Below, in pieces: positions 8,568 to 18,171 of a stretch of 64,000 nucleotides of DNA. Each line of letters begins with the position of its first letter. Positions within the stretch are counted from its first letter, which is position 1. The stretch is from Pseudomonas sp. TH43 (GTDB lineage Bacteria > Pseudomonadota > Gammaproteobacteria > Pseudomonadales > Pseudomonadaceae), in the NCBI RefSeq assembly GCF_016650635.1, contig NZ_JAEKFI010000001.1, forward strand, positions 558,001 through 622,000, written 5' to 3'. Position numbers and translations under genes: made by a program. The notes under the pieces are model-generated. The model did no database searches. It saw only the letters and a program-made list of their open reading frames with translations, and had not been told where the DNA came from.

Positions 8568-9632
8568 ATGAGCCAATGGCCAGATACCCGCATTCTTGAC
8601 CTTCTCGGCATTGAGTTGCCGATCATCCAGGCCCCGATGGCCGGTGCGACAAACTCATCCATGGTAATCGCCGTGTGCAACGCCGGAGGCCTGGGCTCGA
8701 TGCCTGCGGCGATGTTGAGTATCGAGCAATTGCGCGAAGCACTGCAGACCATTCGCCAACACACCGCCACCCCCTTCAACGTGAATTTCTTCTGTCATCA
8801 GCCTCCAGCGGCGGATGAACAACGGGCGCGTGACTGGAAAAATTTGCTCGAACCTTATTACCAGGAACTTGGCGTTGATTTTGATGCGCCGACACCGGTG
8901 TCCAACCGCGCCCCGTTCGACGCAGCGGCGTGCGAAGTGTTGGAAGAGTTTCGCCCAGAGGTGGTGAGCTTCCACTTCGGCCTGCCGGAGCAATCTTTGC
9001 TGGATCGGGTCAAGGCCACAGGGGCGAAAATTCTCTCTTCCGCCACCACCGTTGAGGAAGCCGTGTGGCTGGAACAGCGCGGCTGTGATGCGATCATCGC
9101 CATGGGTTACGAAGCTGGTGGCCATCGCGGGATGTTTCTCAGCGATGATCTGTGTAGCCAGGTCGGCACTTTTGCCTTGGTCCCGCAAGTGGTCGATGCG
9201 GTGAGCGTGCCGGTGATTGCTGCCGGCGCAATTGCCGATGCTCGCGGCGTTGCAGCAGCCTTTATGCTGGGAGCATCGGCGGTGCAAGTCGGTACTGCCT
9301 ATTTGTTTACCCCGGAAGCGAAAGTCAGCGCCGCGCATCATCAGGCTCTGCGGTCTGCCAAAGAAAGCGAGACCGCCGTCACCAATCTTTTTACCGGACG
9401 CCCGGCTCGCGGTATTCTCAACCGCGTCATGCGCGAGCTGGGTCCGATGTCGGCCAATGCTCCAGCTTTTCCACTGGCCGGCGGTGCGTTGATGCCATTG
9501 CGTGCCTTGCGTGAGGCTGAATTCGCCAATCTTTGGGCGGGTCAGGCACTCACTCTCGGTAGAGACGTCGGCAGTGCCGAGTTGACGCGGCAATTGGCCG
9601 AGGGGGCCCTCGCGAAACTGAATCGAGGTTAA
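8568..9632 (+). CDS. nitronate monooxygenase family protein
   Basis: A 354-residue TIM-barrel flavoprotein of the 2-nitropropane dioxygenase/nitronate monooxygenase family. Markers are the N-terminal PIIQAPMAG, NAGGLGSMPAA, the phosphate-binding segments (AAGAIADARGVAAAFMLGAS) and GYEAGGHRG, which holds the conserved His of class I enzymes. Such enzymes oxidise alkyl nitronates such as propionate-3-nitronate using FMN and oxygen. TCGGAGAA upstream is a fair ribosome site. It stands alone, so the physiological substrate is unknown. Confidence 0.85.
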   Translation: MSQWPDTRILDLLGIELPIIQAPMAGATNSSMVIAVCNAGGLGSMPAAMLSIEQLREALQTIRQHTATPFNVNFFCHQPPAADEQRARDWKNLLEPYYQELGVDFDAPTPVSNRAPFDAAACEVLEEFRPEVVSFHFGLPEQSLLDRVKATGAKILSSATTVEEAVWLEQRGCDAIIAMGYEAGGHRGMFLSDDLCSQVGTFALVPQVVDAVSVPVIAAGAIADARGVAAAFMLGASAVQVGTAYLFTPEAKVSAAHHQALRSAKESETAVTNLFTGRPARGILNRVMRELGPMSANAPAFPLAGGALMPLRALREAEFANLWAGQALTLGRDVGSAELTRQLAEGALAKLNRG

Positions 9633-10568
<936 letters not shown>

Positions 10569-11249
10569 ATGTCGCTGACGAGTGCCGATTTCGCCGCAAT
10601 CTGGCTGACCCTTAAACTGGCGTCCCTGACCACCGCGATCCTGCTGGTTGTCGGCACTCCGATTGCCCTGTGGTTGTCGCGTACCCGCTCATGGTTGCGC
10701 GGCCCGATCGGGGCGATCGTCGCCCTGCCCCTTGTGCTGCCCCCCACCGTCATCGGTTTTTATCTGCTGTTGATGATGGGGCCGCACGGTTTTCTCGGCC
10801 AATTCACGCAATGGCTGGGGCTGGGCACCCTCACGTTCAGCTTCACCGGCCTGGTGATTGGTTCGGTGATCTATTCCATGCCCTTCGTGGTGCAACCGTT
10901 GCAAAACGCGTTCTCGGCGATTGGCACCCGCCCACTGGAGGTGGCCGCAACGTTGCGCGCCAACCCATGGGACACTTTTTTCAGTGTGATTCTGCCGCTG
11001 GCGCGCCCCGGATTCGTCACAGCGGCGATCCTTGGCTTCGCACATACCGTCGGCGAATTCGGTGTCGTGCTGATGATCGGTGGCAACATTCCCGACAAGA
11101 CTCGCGTGGTATCGGTGCAGATTTACGATCATGTCGAAGCGATGGAGTACTCCCAGGCGCATTGGCTGGCCGGCGCGATGCTGGTGTTTTCGTTCCTGGT
11201 GCTGCTGGCTCTGTACTCCAGCCGCAAGACCCGCGCAGGCTGGAGCTGA
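10569..11249 (+). CDS. modB: molybdate ABC transporter permease
   Basis: A 226-residue inner-membrane permease with about five hydrophobic segments. The EAA loop is visible around [25 protein letters not shown], the site that docks on ModC. It starts immediately after the modA stop codon and is followed by modC 3 nt later, so the three form a tight operon. Start: ATG 10569. Confidence 0.95.
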   Translation: MSLTSADFAAIWLTLKLASLTTAILLVVGTPIALWLSRTRSWLRGPIGAIVALPLVLPPTVIGFYLLLMMGPHGFLGQFTQWLGLGTLTFSFTGLVIGSVIYSMPFVVQPLQNAFSAIGTRPLEVAATLRANPWDTFFSVILPLARPGFVTAAILGFAHTVGEFGVVLMIGGNIPDKTRVVSVQIYDHVEAMEYSQAHWLAGAMLVFSFLVLLALYSSRKTRAGWS

Positions 11250-11252
11250 TCG

Positions 11253-12332
11253 ATGATTGATGCACGTCTGAAACTCGCTTACTCCGGCTTCGATCTCGAT
11301 GTCGATCTACATGTGCCCGGCCGTGGCGTCACCGCGCTGTTCGGCCACTCCGGTTCCGGCAAAACCACATGCCTGCGCTGTATCGCCGGGCTCGAACGCG
11401 CCGAGCAAGGCTTCGTGCAGATCAACGACGAAGTCTGGCAGGACAGCGACAACGGCATTTTTGTCCCTCCGCATAAGCGTGCATTGGGTTACGTGTTTCA
11501 AGAAGCCAGTTTGTTTCCTCATCTGTCGGTATTGGCCAACCTGCAATTCGGCCTCAAGCGCATCGCCAAGTCCCAGCGCCGGGTCGATATGGCGCAAGCC
11601 ACCGAGTTGCTCGGCATCGGCCATTTGCTCGAGCGCCATCCGCAACATCTGTCCGGCGGCGAGCGCCAGCGTGTCGGCATCGCCCGCGCCCTGCTGACCA
11701 GCCCGAAGCTGTTGTTGATGGACGAACCGCTGGCAGCCCTGGACAGTCAGCGTAAAAACGAAATCCTGCCTTACTTGCAACGCCTGCATGACGAACTGGA
11801 TATTCCGTTGCTGTACGTCAGCCACGCGCAGGACGAAGTGGCACGTCTGGCCGATCATCTGGTGTTGCTCAGCGAAGGCAAAGCCTTGGCCAGCGGCCCG
11901 ATCGGCGAAACTCTGGCGCGTCTGGACTTGCCGATGGCGATGGGCGACGACGCGGGCGTGATCATCGAAGGTCAGGTCAGCGCCTACGACCCAGACTATC
12001 AACTGCTGAGCCTGCAACTGCCGGCCACCGAGATGAACATCCGCGTGACGCACGCACCGATGACAGTGGGCCAGGCGCTGCGCTGCAAGGTGCAAGCGCG
12101 GGACATCAGTCTGACGCTGCAACACAACGAATTCAGCAGCATCCTCAATCGTCTGCCGGTCACGGTGGTCAGCGAACAGGCGGCGGACAACAGCGCCCAC
12201 GTGCTGATCCGCCTCGATGCTGGCGGTACGCCGTTGCTGGCGCGGATCACGCGCTTCTCCCGAGATCAGTTGGGCGTGTATCCCGGCCAGCAACTGTGGG
12301 CACAGATCAAAGCCGTCGCGGTGCTCGCGTAA
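11253..12332 (+). CDS. modC: molybdate ABC transporter ATP-binding protein
   Basis: A 359-residue ATPase with Walker A (GHSGSGKTT), Q-loop region ([12 protein letters not shown]), signature LSGGERQRV, Walker B LLLMDEP and the H-loop YVSHAQDE. The C-terminal third (from about 230) is a TOBE/Mop-type molybdate-binding domain, the feature that separates ModC from general importers. It energises ModB. Last gene of the operon. Confidence 0.95.
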   Translation: MIDARLKLAYSGFDLDVDLHVPGRGVTALFGHSGSGKTTCLRCIAGLERAEQGFVQINDEVWQDSDNGIFVPPHKRALGYVFQEASLFPHLSVLANLQFGLKRIAKSQRRVDMAQATELLGIGHLLERHPQHLSGGERQRVGIARALLTSPKLLLMDEPLAALDSQRKNEILPYLQRLHDELDIPLLYVSHAQDEVARLADHLVLLSEGKALASGPIGETLARLDLPMAMGDDAGVIIEGQVSAYDPDYQLLSLQLPATEMNIRVTHAPMTVGQALRCKVQARDISLTLQHNEFSSILNRLPVTVVSEQAADNSAHVLIRLDAGGTPLLARITRFSRDQLGVYPGQQLWAQIKAVAVLA

Positions 12333-12404
12333 ATCATTCGGCACGACGGCAACGGCGTGCGGTCAATCGTTTAACAGACCGCCGCGCCACCGAAGGAAGC
12401 CGCC

Positions 12405-13442
12405 ATGCCCGACACTGCGCTGACCGACGCACTGCCCTCCGACCTGCACTATGTCGATGACACGCAGCCCGGTATCACGCGCAAAAAACTGCGCGGCAAA
12501 TTCAGTTATTTCGAGCCGTCCGGCCAGCGCATCACCGAACCGGACGAAATCAAACGCATCAACGCCCTCGCCGTGCCCCCGGCCTACACAGACGTATGGA
12601 TCTGCACCGACCCGCGCGGCCACCTTCAAGCCACCGGCCGTGATGCCCGTGGCCGCAAGCAGTATCGCTATCACTCACGCTGGCGCGAAGTGCGCGATGC
12701 CGACAAGTATTCCCGTCTGCGCGAGTTCGGGCTGGCGTTACCGAAACTGCGCAAGCAGCTGGAAGCGTTGCTGGCCGCACCCGGTTTCAGTCGCGACAAG
12801 GTCATGGCCACGGTAATCACCCTGCTCGACGCCACCCTGATTCGCGTCGGCAATACTCAGTACGCGCGAGATAATCGCTCTTACGGCCTGACCACTTTGC
12901 GCAGCCGCCATGTTGAAGTGAACGGTAGCGCGATCCTGTTCCAGTTTCGCGGCAAGAGCGGCATCGAACACCAGATCACCGTCAAGGATCGACGTCTGGC
13001 GCGCATCATCAAACGTTGCCTGGAGATTCCCGGGCAAAACCTGTTTCAGTATCTGGATGAAAACGGCGAGCGACACACTGTCAGCTCATCGGACGTCAAC
13101 GCTTACCTGCAAACCCTGACCGGCGCCGACTTCACCGCCAAGGACTACCGCACCTGGGCCGGTAGCGCCCTGGCATTGTCGGTATTGCGCGAACTGCAAT
13201 GGGCGTCGGAAACCGAAGCCAAGCGGCACGTGGTGGAAATGGTGAAAGGCGTTGCCAAACAACTGGGCAACACGCCTGCGGTGTGCCGCAAGTGCTACAT
13301 CCACCCAGCGGTCGTCGAAAAATTCATGCTCGGCGCCCTCGCCGAATTGCCACGACCGCGTGTGCGCAAAGGCTTGCGCGCCGAAGAGGTGGCGCTGGCA
13401 ATGTTTCTCGAACGAATGAGCGAGATGACAGACTCGCCTTGA
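12405..13442 (+). CDS. DNA topoisomerase IB
   Basis: A 345-residue eukaryote/poxvirus-type topoisomerase IB, a family found in many pseudomonads. The N-terminal domain includes ITRKKLRGKFSYFEPSG and INALAVPPAYTDVWI. The catalytic core has RVGNTQYARDNRSYGLTTLR, GKSGIEHQI, KDYRTWAG and the likely active-site tyrosine Y298 in KCYIHP. It relaxes supercoils by a 3'-phosphotyrosyl nick. It stands alone with its own ribosome site (GGAAGCC). Confidence 0.9.
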   Translation: MPDTALTDALPSDLHYVDDTQPGITRKKLRGKFSYFEPSGQRITEPDEIKRINALAVPPAYTDVWICTDPRGHLQATGRDARGRKQYRYHSRWREVRDADKYSRLREFGLALPKLRKQLEALLAAPGFSRDKVMATVITLLDATLIRVGNTQYARDNRSYGLTTLRSRHVEVNGSAILFQFRGKSGIEHQITVKDRRLARIIKRCLEIPGQNLFQYLDENGERHTVSSSDVNAYLQTLTGADFTAKDYRTWAGSALALSVLRELQWASETEAKRHVVEMVKGVAKQLGNTPAVCRKCYIHPAVVEKFMLGALAELPRPRVRKGLRAEEVALAMFLERMSEMTDSP

Positions 13443-13587
13443 TCGACTGCGCATCGTCGTCTAGGCTAGCCACCTCTCCCTCCTCAGGACGACCGCAGAA
13501 GTGAACAACCCGGCCTTCTAAAAATGTAATCGCGACACGCCTTGAACGGCGCTTGTCAGTTTTCACGACATTTTTCTGGAGGTGCCG

Positions 13588-15225
13588 ATGACTCACGTCT
13601 CGCGTACGCCCGCACTCGTTTCCCTGAATCAATTGGTTTTTCAATTCGATAATGGCGAGACGATTTTCGACGCACTGAATCTCAAATTCGATCATCTGCC
13701 GACCGCCATCGTCGGGCGCAACGGTGTCGGCAAAAGCGTGCTCGCACGCCTGATTGCCGGACAACTGCTGCCCACCGCCGGCACTGTGGTAAATGCGGTG
13801 CCTGTGCTTTATGTCCCGCAAGTGTTCGTCGCCACATCCGGGCAGACGGTGGCCGAGGCAACCGGCACAGCGCCGGTACTCGCGGCACTCGAACGGCTGC
13901 ATCGCGGTCAGGTCACTGGCGACGATTTCGACATCATTGGCGACCAATGGGATCTTGCGGAGCGCCTGCGTCAGCGCCTCGACGAAGCCGGGCTCAACGA
14001 CATTATTGCGGCGGATTTGACGGAAAACCTCAGCGGCGGTCAGCAAGCCCGGATCGCCCTGATTGGCGCACTGTTGAGACAGGCTCAATTGCTGATACTC
14101 GATGAACCGACCAATCATCTGGACAGCGCAGGCAGGCAATGGCTATTGAGCAGCCTCAAGCAATGGCGCGGTGGCCTGATTGTGGTCAGCCATGATCGGC
14201 AGTTGCTGGAACACATGCAAAAGATCGTGGAACTGACGCCGCTGGGCGCGACAGTGTTTAGCGGCAGCTATGCGGATTTCGTCGAGCAGCGCCGACGCCA
14301 GCAAGCGGCGGCTCAGGCGCAGCTCGATCAAGCCCGCGCTGAGCGCCAGCGTGAACGCACACGACTGCAACGTGAGCACGATACGATCCAGCGCCACGCC
14401 GCCGGTAGTCGGCGCAACGCGCAAACGGCTAACGTAGCCAGCTTCGAGCGCACGGCCATGAAAGCCGCCGCTAGGGAAATCATGGGTCACGTAAAGGCCG
14501 GTCATCAGGCGCGCAAGTCCGATCTGGACGAGCGCGTTCGTGAGGCGTACGCGAAGGTCCTGCCTGATGATGGTGTGCTTATCAATCTCTCGGGAAGTGT
14601 CGTTCCGAATGGCCGCCAAGTGTGCACATTGATGGATGCCGTTTTGCCGTGGCTGCCATTCGATGCACCGCCGACCCACGTGAACCTGAACCTCCATGGG
14701 CCGATGCGCGTTGCCATCAGCGGCCCGAACGGCTGCGGCAAATCGACCTTGCTTAAAATGCTCGCCACAAAACGGTTACCGGTGAGCGGTGTGTGCAATA
14801 CCTATGTGCCATTCGCCTTTCTCGATCAGCAATTGAAGATACTTGATGATCAAACCAGCATTGTCGAACAGTTGCAGGCGCAGCAGACGCAGCTGGACGA
14901 GGGTACTTTGCGCAGTTACCTGGCACACCTGCAATTGAACGCACAGCGGGCTACCCAGCCCTGCGCCTCACTCAGCGGCGGTGAACGCTTGAAAGCTGCG
15001 CTGGCCTTGGCCCTATGGCGCCAGATACCGGCGCAACTGCTGTTGCTTGACGAACCCACCAATCATCTTGATCTGCCGTCCATTCAAGCATTTGAACGAG
15101 CGTTACAGACCTTTCCCGGCGCGATTGTCGCGGTTTCTCACGACCATGCGTTTCTCCGGGCTTTAAATCCCACCCACTGCCTGACGTGGCACCCCGAGGG
15201 CTGGCAGTGGCAACCGACGAGCTGA
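13588..15225 (+). CDS. ABC-F family ATPase
   Basis: A 545-residue soluble protein with two ABC domains and no membrane part. Domain 1 has VGRNGVGKSV, LSGGQQARI and LLILDEPTNHLD; domain 2 has SGPNGCGKSTLL, LSGGERLKAAL and LLLLDEPTNHLDLPS. A basic, coiled linker (AQAQLDQARAERQRERTRLQ) lies between them. ABC-F proteins act on ribosomes in translation control or antibiotic protection; which role applies here is not visible. ATG 13588 is chosen because TGGAGG lies 5 nt upstream. Confidence 0.85.
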   Translation: MTHVSRTPALVSLNQLVFQFDNGETIFDALNLKFDHLPTAIVGRNGVGKSVLARLIAGQLLPTAGTVVNAVPVLYVPQVFVATSGQTVAEATGTAPVLAALERLHRGQVTGDDFDIIGDQWDLAERLRQRLDEAGLNDIIAADLTENLSGGQQARIALIGALLRQAQLLILDEPTNHLDSAGRQWLLSSLKQWRGGLIVVSHDRQLLEHMQKIVELTPLGATVFSGSYADFVEQRRRQQAAAQAQLDQARAERQRERTRLQREHDTIQRHAAGSRRNAQTANVASFERTAMKAAAREIMGHVKAGHQARKSDLDERVREAYAKVLPDDGVLINLSGSVVPNGRQVCTLMDAVLPWLPFDAPPTHVNLNLHGPMRVAISGPNGCGKSTLLKMLATKRLPVSGVCNTYVPFAFLDQQLKILDDQTSIVEQLQAQQTQLDEGTLRSYLAHLQLNAQRATQPCASLSGGERLKAALALALWRQIPAQLLLLDEPTNHLDLPSIQAFERALQTFPGAIVAVSHDHAFLRALNPTHCLTWHPEGWQWQPTS

Positions 15226-15296
15226 ACTGTGTATTTTTTGCACGATCGTCAGGGACTTCTATAGTTGATCTGACACGAATCAACTGCGGTGACGCC

Positions 15297-15527
15297 ATGG
15301 AAGACATATTCGTCGTGAAGCGTTGCAACAAGATCATCATTCACGGTCGACGCGCCGGAGATAGCCAGCATGATCCTGCCGAAGCGAAAAGCTGGTTCCG
15401 CATCCGCGACACGCGCACCGACGGTTTCATCGGCGATGGCTATGACGCGCAAGACGACGCCGAGCGCGAATGCAAGCGCCTCAACGCAGCCAGTTCACCC
15501 TTACCAGCCCGCCAGTTCTCCGGCTGA
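15297..15527 (+). CDS. conserved hypothetical protein, 76 aa
   Basis: A small cytosolic protein, MEDIFVVKRCNKIIIHGRRA then SWFRIRDTRTDGFIGDGYDAQDDAERECKRLNA. It looks like a single small alpha/beta fold, possibly DNA- or RNA-associated by its basic N-terminal half, but I recognise no family. A GU-tolerant hairpin with a U-run at 15585-15610 follows and probably ends the transcript. Confidence 0.55.
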   Translation: MEDIFVVKRCNKIIIHGRRAGDSQHDPAEAKSWFRIRDTRTDGFIGDGYDAQDDAERECKRLNAASSPLPARQFSG

Positions 15528-15584
15528 TGCCGATCATAAGCGGGTCTATACTGAAACCAGCTGAGGGAGCAGCGCCCCAACGGC

Positions 15585-15610
15585 AAAAGGCTCGCACTCG
15601 CGGGCTTTTT
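15585..15610 (+). terminator. rho-independent terminator (putative)
   Basis: A hairpin AAAAGGCTCGC-ACTC-GCGGGCTTTTT, with two G-U pairs and a T-run, lies after the gene ending at 15527 and before the gene starting at 15648. Confidence 0.5.
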
Positions 15611-15647
15611 GCTGCCGCTCAGCGGTTTCATCGAACGGAGGTGTTCC

Positions 15648-15878
15648 ATGTCCGAAAAAGAGTCCATCACCACCCTCCTCACCCTTCTCGACGTCCGGCA
15701 GGCGCGCCTTGCGGCCGCTTGCAAAGAGATCGCCGACTGGGTTGATCATCAAGGCGGGCACCCGACCGCCCTGCGCATTCGCGATCGCCTGAACGACATC
15801 GAGAAAGATACACCGCTGATTCGCAACACACTGTCAGCGCTCAAACCTGTCGATAGGCCGCTACCGCGCTTCAGGTAA
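15648..15878 (+). CDS. small conserved hypothetical protein, 76 aa
   Basis: ATG 15648 follows a strong ribosome site (GGAGGTGTTCC). The product MSEKESITTLLTLLDVRQAR... is mostly helical with an IADWVDHQGG turn and a DTPLIRNTLSAL helix. The same plan (a helix, a W-[VL]-x-x-x-G turn, then D-T-[IL] and a helix) occurs in the small prophage gene at 18245-18463, so these may be distant members of one pseudomonad family. Function is unknown. Confidence 0.6.
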   Translation: MSEKESITTLLTLLDVRQARLAAACKEIADWVDHQGGHPTALRIRDRLNDIEKDTPLIRNTLSALKPVDRPLPRFR

Positions 15879-15897
15879 TTTAACGGCCTCTGGATCA

Positions 15898-16099
15898 AGA
15901 TCAAAAGATCGCAGCCTGCGGCAGTTCCTACAGGGGATCAAGAGACCCGGCTGAATGTGCAACCATTGTGGTGAGGGGATTTATCCCCGTTCGGCTGTGC
16001 AGCAGTCGTAAACCCGATGCACAGAGTGTGTTTGATGTACCGGGTTCTAAGGTTTTGGGGCTGCTTCGCAACCCAGCGGGGATAAATTCCCTCGCCACA
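15898..16099. repeat. REP-like unit and large R-type inverted repeat
   Basis: This gene-free stretch (15879-16423) starts with a REP-like segment (GATCGCAGCCTGCGGC, about 15907-15922). Next is a large imperfect inverted repeat: the arm near 15968-15998 (GTGAGGGGATTTATCCCC...) pairs with the arm near 16071-16099 (GGGGATAAATTCCCTCGCCAC). Such elements are scattered intergenically in the P. fluorescens group. No coding potential is seen in it. Confidence 0.75.
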
Positions 16100-16320
16100 G
16101 GGTGAGGCTTGGGGTTTGGCGGAAGCTGGCGGCCAGGCGATTCCAGCTTAGGGAGCCATCATCTCGCAGCATTTGTCACGGGGCGAAGAGCGGCGACTGT
16201 AGCGTCACCGAGAGACGTCTTGAGCGGCTTTTGTATTCCTCGCGCGGCAACCTGGTTCTTTTCACATAACCATCACATCTGCGCGCCTACAGTGAACCCA
16301 CTCCTTTTGATATCCCCTTA

Positions 16321-16348
16321 ACACCCGCCCGCATGCGGGTGTTTTTTT
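16321..16348 (+). terminator. strong rho-independent terminator
   Basis: Stem ACACCCGC/GCGGGTGT with a 6-nt loop (CCGCAT) and seven T residues on the plus strand. The nearest upstream plus-strand gene ends at 15878, 440 nt away across the R-type repeat, so it may instead end a short non-coding transcript from 16.1-16.3 kb. The region 16100-16320 shows no convincing gene. Confidence 0.75.
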
Positions 16349-16423
16349 GTTGGTCGTTTACGTTGCCGAACACTGTGGCCTGTCAGTTGTCATAACTGTT
16401 ACACGTCACGAAGGAGACTGTTC

Positions 16424-16708
16424 ATGGTTATCCATTTCAACGTCGACGGGCATTTGGCCTGTGGCCATAAAGGCCAAAACCTCAGCGCCAGTCGCGAACT
16501 CAATCGCGTGAAATGCCGCAGTTGCCGTAACACTGATGCCTACAAAGAGGCGAGAAAAGAACAACGTAACGCCGCTCGCCGCGTCACTCGACAGGCGAAA
16601 GCCACGCACCACGCCGTTAACTGGCGTGCTGAGTGGACTGACCGGTTGACCGCAATGGCAGGCCTGCAACGCTTGCCACGGGGCTTTGCCCATCAATCTT
16701 TCGTTTAG
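16424..16708 (+). CDS. small Cys-containing hypothetical protein
   Basis: A 94-residue basic protein. The N-terminal part has C-G-H and C-R-S-C (LACGHKG...VKCRSCRN), a possible small zinc ribbon. The middle is a very basic helix (EARKEQRNAARRVTRQAK). The ribosome site AAGGAGAC lies upstream. It could bind nucleic acid, but I cannot name a family. It converges on the next gene with a shared terminator between them. Confidence 0.55.
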   Translation: MVIHFNVDGHLACGHKGQNLSASRELNRVKCRSCRNTDAYKEARKEQRNAARRVTRQAKATHHAVNWRAEWTDRLTAMAGLQRLPRGFAHQSFV

Positions 16709-16721
16709 AACTGCGTAAAAA

Positions 16722-16745
16722 ATGGGCCGATCAACATCGGCCCAT
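16722..16745. terminator. bidirectional terminator hairpin
   Basis: A perfect 10-bp stem ATGGGCCGAT-CAAC-ATCGGCCCAT lies between two convergent genes, with A-rich DNA to the left serving the minus-strand transcript. Confidence 0.65.
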
Positions 16746-16751
16746 TACGCA

Positions 16752-17009
16752 TCAGTTATTGCCCTGAACGTCTTTAACTGTTTTCAGAGCCCTGTTCGTC
16801 AAATCAATACACTTCTGCGTATCCCCTGCCTTTTGCGCGGCCTCGGCATCCTTGCGCGCTTGTTGAATTTCACCCAATGCAGGCTGCCCCATGACTGCCG
16901 TCTGTTTGAGATCGTGTAGTTTCTGTAGATTGATCGCGCACAAATCGTTTGCGGCGAAAAGTGGCGTGGCGACAACGAAAGATGCGATTAAGAGAACTAA
17001 GCGCTTCAT
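16752..17009 (-). CDS. small periplasmic protein, conserved hypothetical
   Basis: Start ATG 17009 gives MKRLVLLIASFVVATPLFAA, a clean Sec signal peptide with a cleavage site near FAA-ND. The mature protein (about 65 residues) has two cysteines (DLCAIN, QKCIDL) that could form one disulfide, and is otherwise helical and Lys/Gln/Ala-rich. It is the last gene that looks like ordinary chromosome before the mobile region. Function is unknown. Confidence 0.7.
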   Translation of the reverse strand: MKRLVLLIASFVVATPLFAANDLCAINLQKLHDLKQTAVMGQPALGEIQQARKDAEAAQKAGDTQKCIDLTNRALKTVKDVQGNN

Positions 17010-17141
17010 AGTGAAACCCACCTGCTGGACTTGGGAATTTCACTATAGATGCAGATCGGAAAGTGCGACGGCCAGTCTGGATGCCCGCCATGTTGATGAG
17101 GTGAAGGTGGGCCGGATAACGCGTGATAAAGAGGAGCATGC

Positions 17142-17363
17142 ATGACGCAGTGGCGAAACCAAAGCTTCTGGACCAAGGTAGCGGGCTATGCCTGGCTGGC
17201 GCTTTTAATCTTAATGATTCCCGACGGTTCAAATCTAAGCTTACCGGGCGGAGGCTCATCCAATCGCAAGCGGGTCTTTAGCCCTGGCTTCGTTGTTCTC
17301 TGCGTTTTCGTGGCTATGTTTGAACTGATAGCGCTACACCACTTCTATGGGAAGAGCGGCTAG
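17142..17363 (+). CDS. small membrane protein, paralogue of the CI-coupled prophage gene
   Basis: A 73-residue protein with two hydrophobic segments (about 14-27 and 46-63) around a Gly-rich loop, PGGGSSNRKR. It is clearly related to the product at 56631-56873: shared WR-QSFW-KV, AWLALL, PGGGSS-RKR and FSP-FVVLC-FVA--ELIAL. GAGGAG precedes the ATG. The copy at 56631 overlaps the prophage repressor, so this copy is probably left from a related, decayed prophage. Function is unknown; a lysogenic or membrane exclusion role is inference only. Confidence 0.6.
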   Translation: MTQWRNQSFWTKVAGYAWLALLILMIPDGSNLSLPGGGSSNRKRVFSPGFVVLCVFVAMFELIALHHFYGKSG

Positions 17364-17609
17364 ATGACAGATCTTATACAAGGACTCGACGGCCCCAGGA
17401 CAGCACAGCAGGAACTGTTTTACGACCTTGAGGATGCGACCGCCGTTGTCGGCTGGGCAGTGGCCCAATTGACCAACATGGCCGGCCGCGGCAAGTCCCC
17501 AGATGAGGCCATTGAGCTTATGAAGATCTCCGCTCTACTGAAGGACCAGCAAGACAAGATTCGCCGCTACGCTGACGAGGTAAAGGCGGGAACGATTGTG
17601 CGAACGTAA
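17364..17609 (+). CDS. hypothetical protein in element remnant
   Basis: An 81-residue, mostly helical cytosolic protein starting directly after the stop of the preceding gene, so likely co-transcribed. It has an acidic middle (YDLEDATAVVGWAVAQL) and a Lys/Asp-rich end (DQQDKIRRYADEVKAG). No known motif. Its place between the small membrane gene and an integrase scrap suggests it belongs to the old element. Confidence 0.5.
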   Translation: MTDLIQGLDGPRTAQQELFYDLEDATAVVGWAVAQLTNMAGRGKSPDEAIELMKISALLKDQQDKIRRYADEVKAGTIVRT

Positions 17610-17626
17610 TTTAATAAAATCACTTC

Positions 17627-17752
17627 GTGGCACGTGCTGGCCCCGACAAGGCTGAATCAAGCGGCGACATCATGCGGGGCAAGGATCAACTTGGGCATAC
17701 CACCGTGGTGATGACCAAGTACATTCGCGATCGCAAGGGTAAAAACTCATGC
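17627..17752 (+). pseudogene. C-terminal remnant of a tyrosine recombinase (integrase)
   Basis: The frame reads ARAGPDKAESSGDI, then KDQLGHTTVVMTKYIRDRKGK. This is the C-terminal LGH...T..Y pattern of phage integrases, with the catalytic His/Thr region and nucleophilic Tyr. Nothing upstream in this frame resembles the rest of an integrase, so only about 40 residues remain. It points at, and lies about 95 nt from, the tRNA-Leu 3' fragment, the usual place for an integrase next to its att site. It therefore marks an older element. Confidence 0.6.
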
Positions 17753-17801
17753 CCACAAAGTGAATGGCGGGACAAGGTCAAAATAGCGGACCAGAAACAA
17801 A

Positions 17802-17837
17802 CAAGGGTTTGCATCAGCTTTCGCCCGCAAACCCTTG
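17802..17837. terminator. hairpin between integrase remnant and tRNA-Leu fragment
   Basis: An 11-bp perfect inverted repeat, CAAGGGTTTGC (17802-17812) and GCAAACCCTTG (17827-17837), with AT-rich flanks. On the minus strand it lies directly downstream of the tRNA-Leu 3' end, so it was probably the tRNA terminator. Confidence 0.6.
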
Positions 17838-17845
17838 ATTTTAGA

Positions 17846-17903
17846 TGGTGCCCGAAGCCGGAATCGAACCGGCACGCCCTTACGAGCGGGGGATTTTAAG
17901 TCC
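17846..17903 (-). other. tRNA-Leu(UAA) 3' fragment, prophage attachment site (att)
   Basis: Read on the minus strand, this gives the anticodon arm GGACTTAAAATCCC (anticodon UAA), the variable arm, the T arm GCCGGTTCGATTCCGGC and the acceptor end ending in CCA. The D arm and 5' acceptor strand are absent: beyond 17903 the sequence departs completely. Elements that insert in tRNA 3' ends leave such a fragment at the far end and the intact tRNA beside their integrase. The intact copy should then lie to the right of this window. Confidence 0.75.
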
Positions 17904-18171
17904 TAGGAGAAAACCAAGCGGGCTGAGGCTTTCAGCCTGTTTTCCGGGTCGCAATTACTCTCTAAACACCCATGTTTCGCCCAATGTTTTCGGATATTGA
18001 AAATTCATTGCGACCCGAAATTCTCTATCAAATTGGCGGCATCCCGGAGGTGATCGCTGCTATTTCGTCTTCCAGCATCATGCCTGTTTTGCATAATCCA
18101 ACTCGCGGCGTTCCGCCGACAGATCAACCCCCCCCCTGCTACTCTGGTTTCGTTCAAAGAGGAAACCAAAA

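Noticed and set aside
13582..13587. GTG start for the ABC-F gene
   Set aside because: The GTG lies within the TGGAGG ribosome site; ATG 13588 has the right spacing.
17753..17899. Extension of the integrase frame through the tRNA region as a real protein end
   Set aside because: The part CPKPESNRHALTSGGF is just the translation of the tRNA-Leu antisense, a common false frame.
17846..17960. A complete tRNA-Leu gene
   Set aside because: Only the anticodon arm to the 3' end is present. The D arm and 5' acceptor strand are missing beyond 17903, so it is a fragment.
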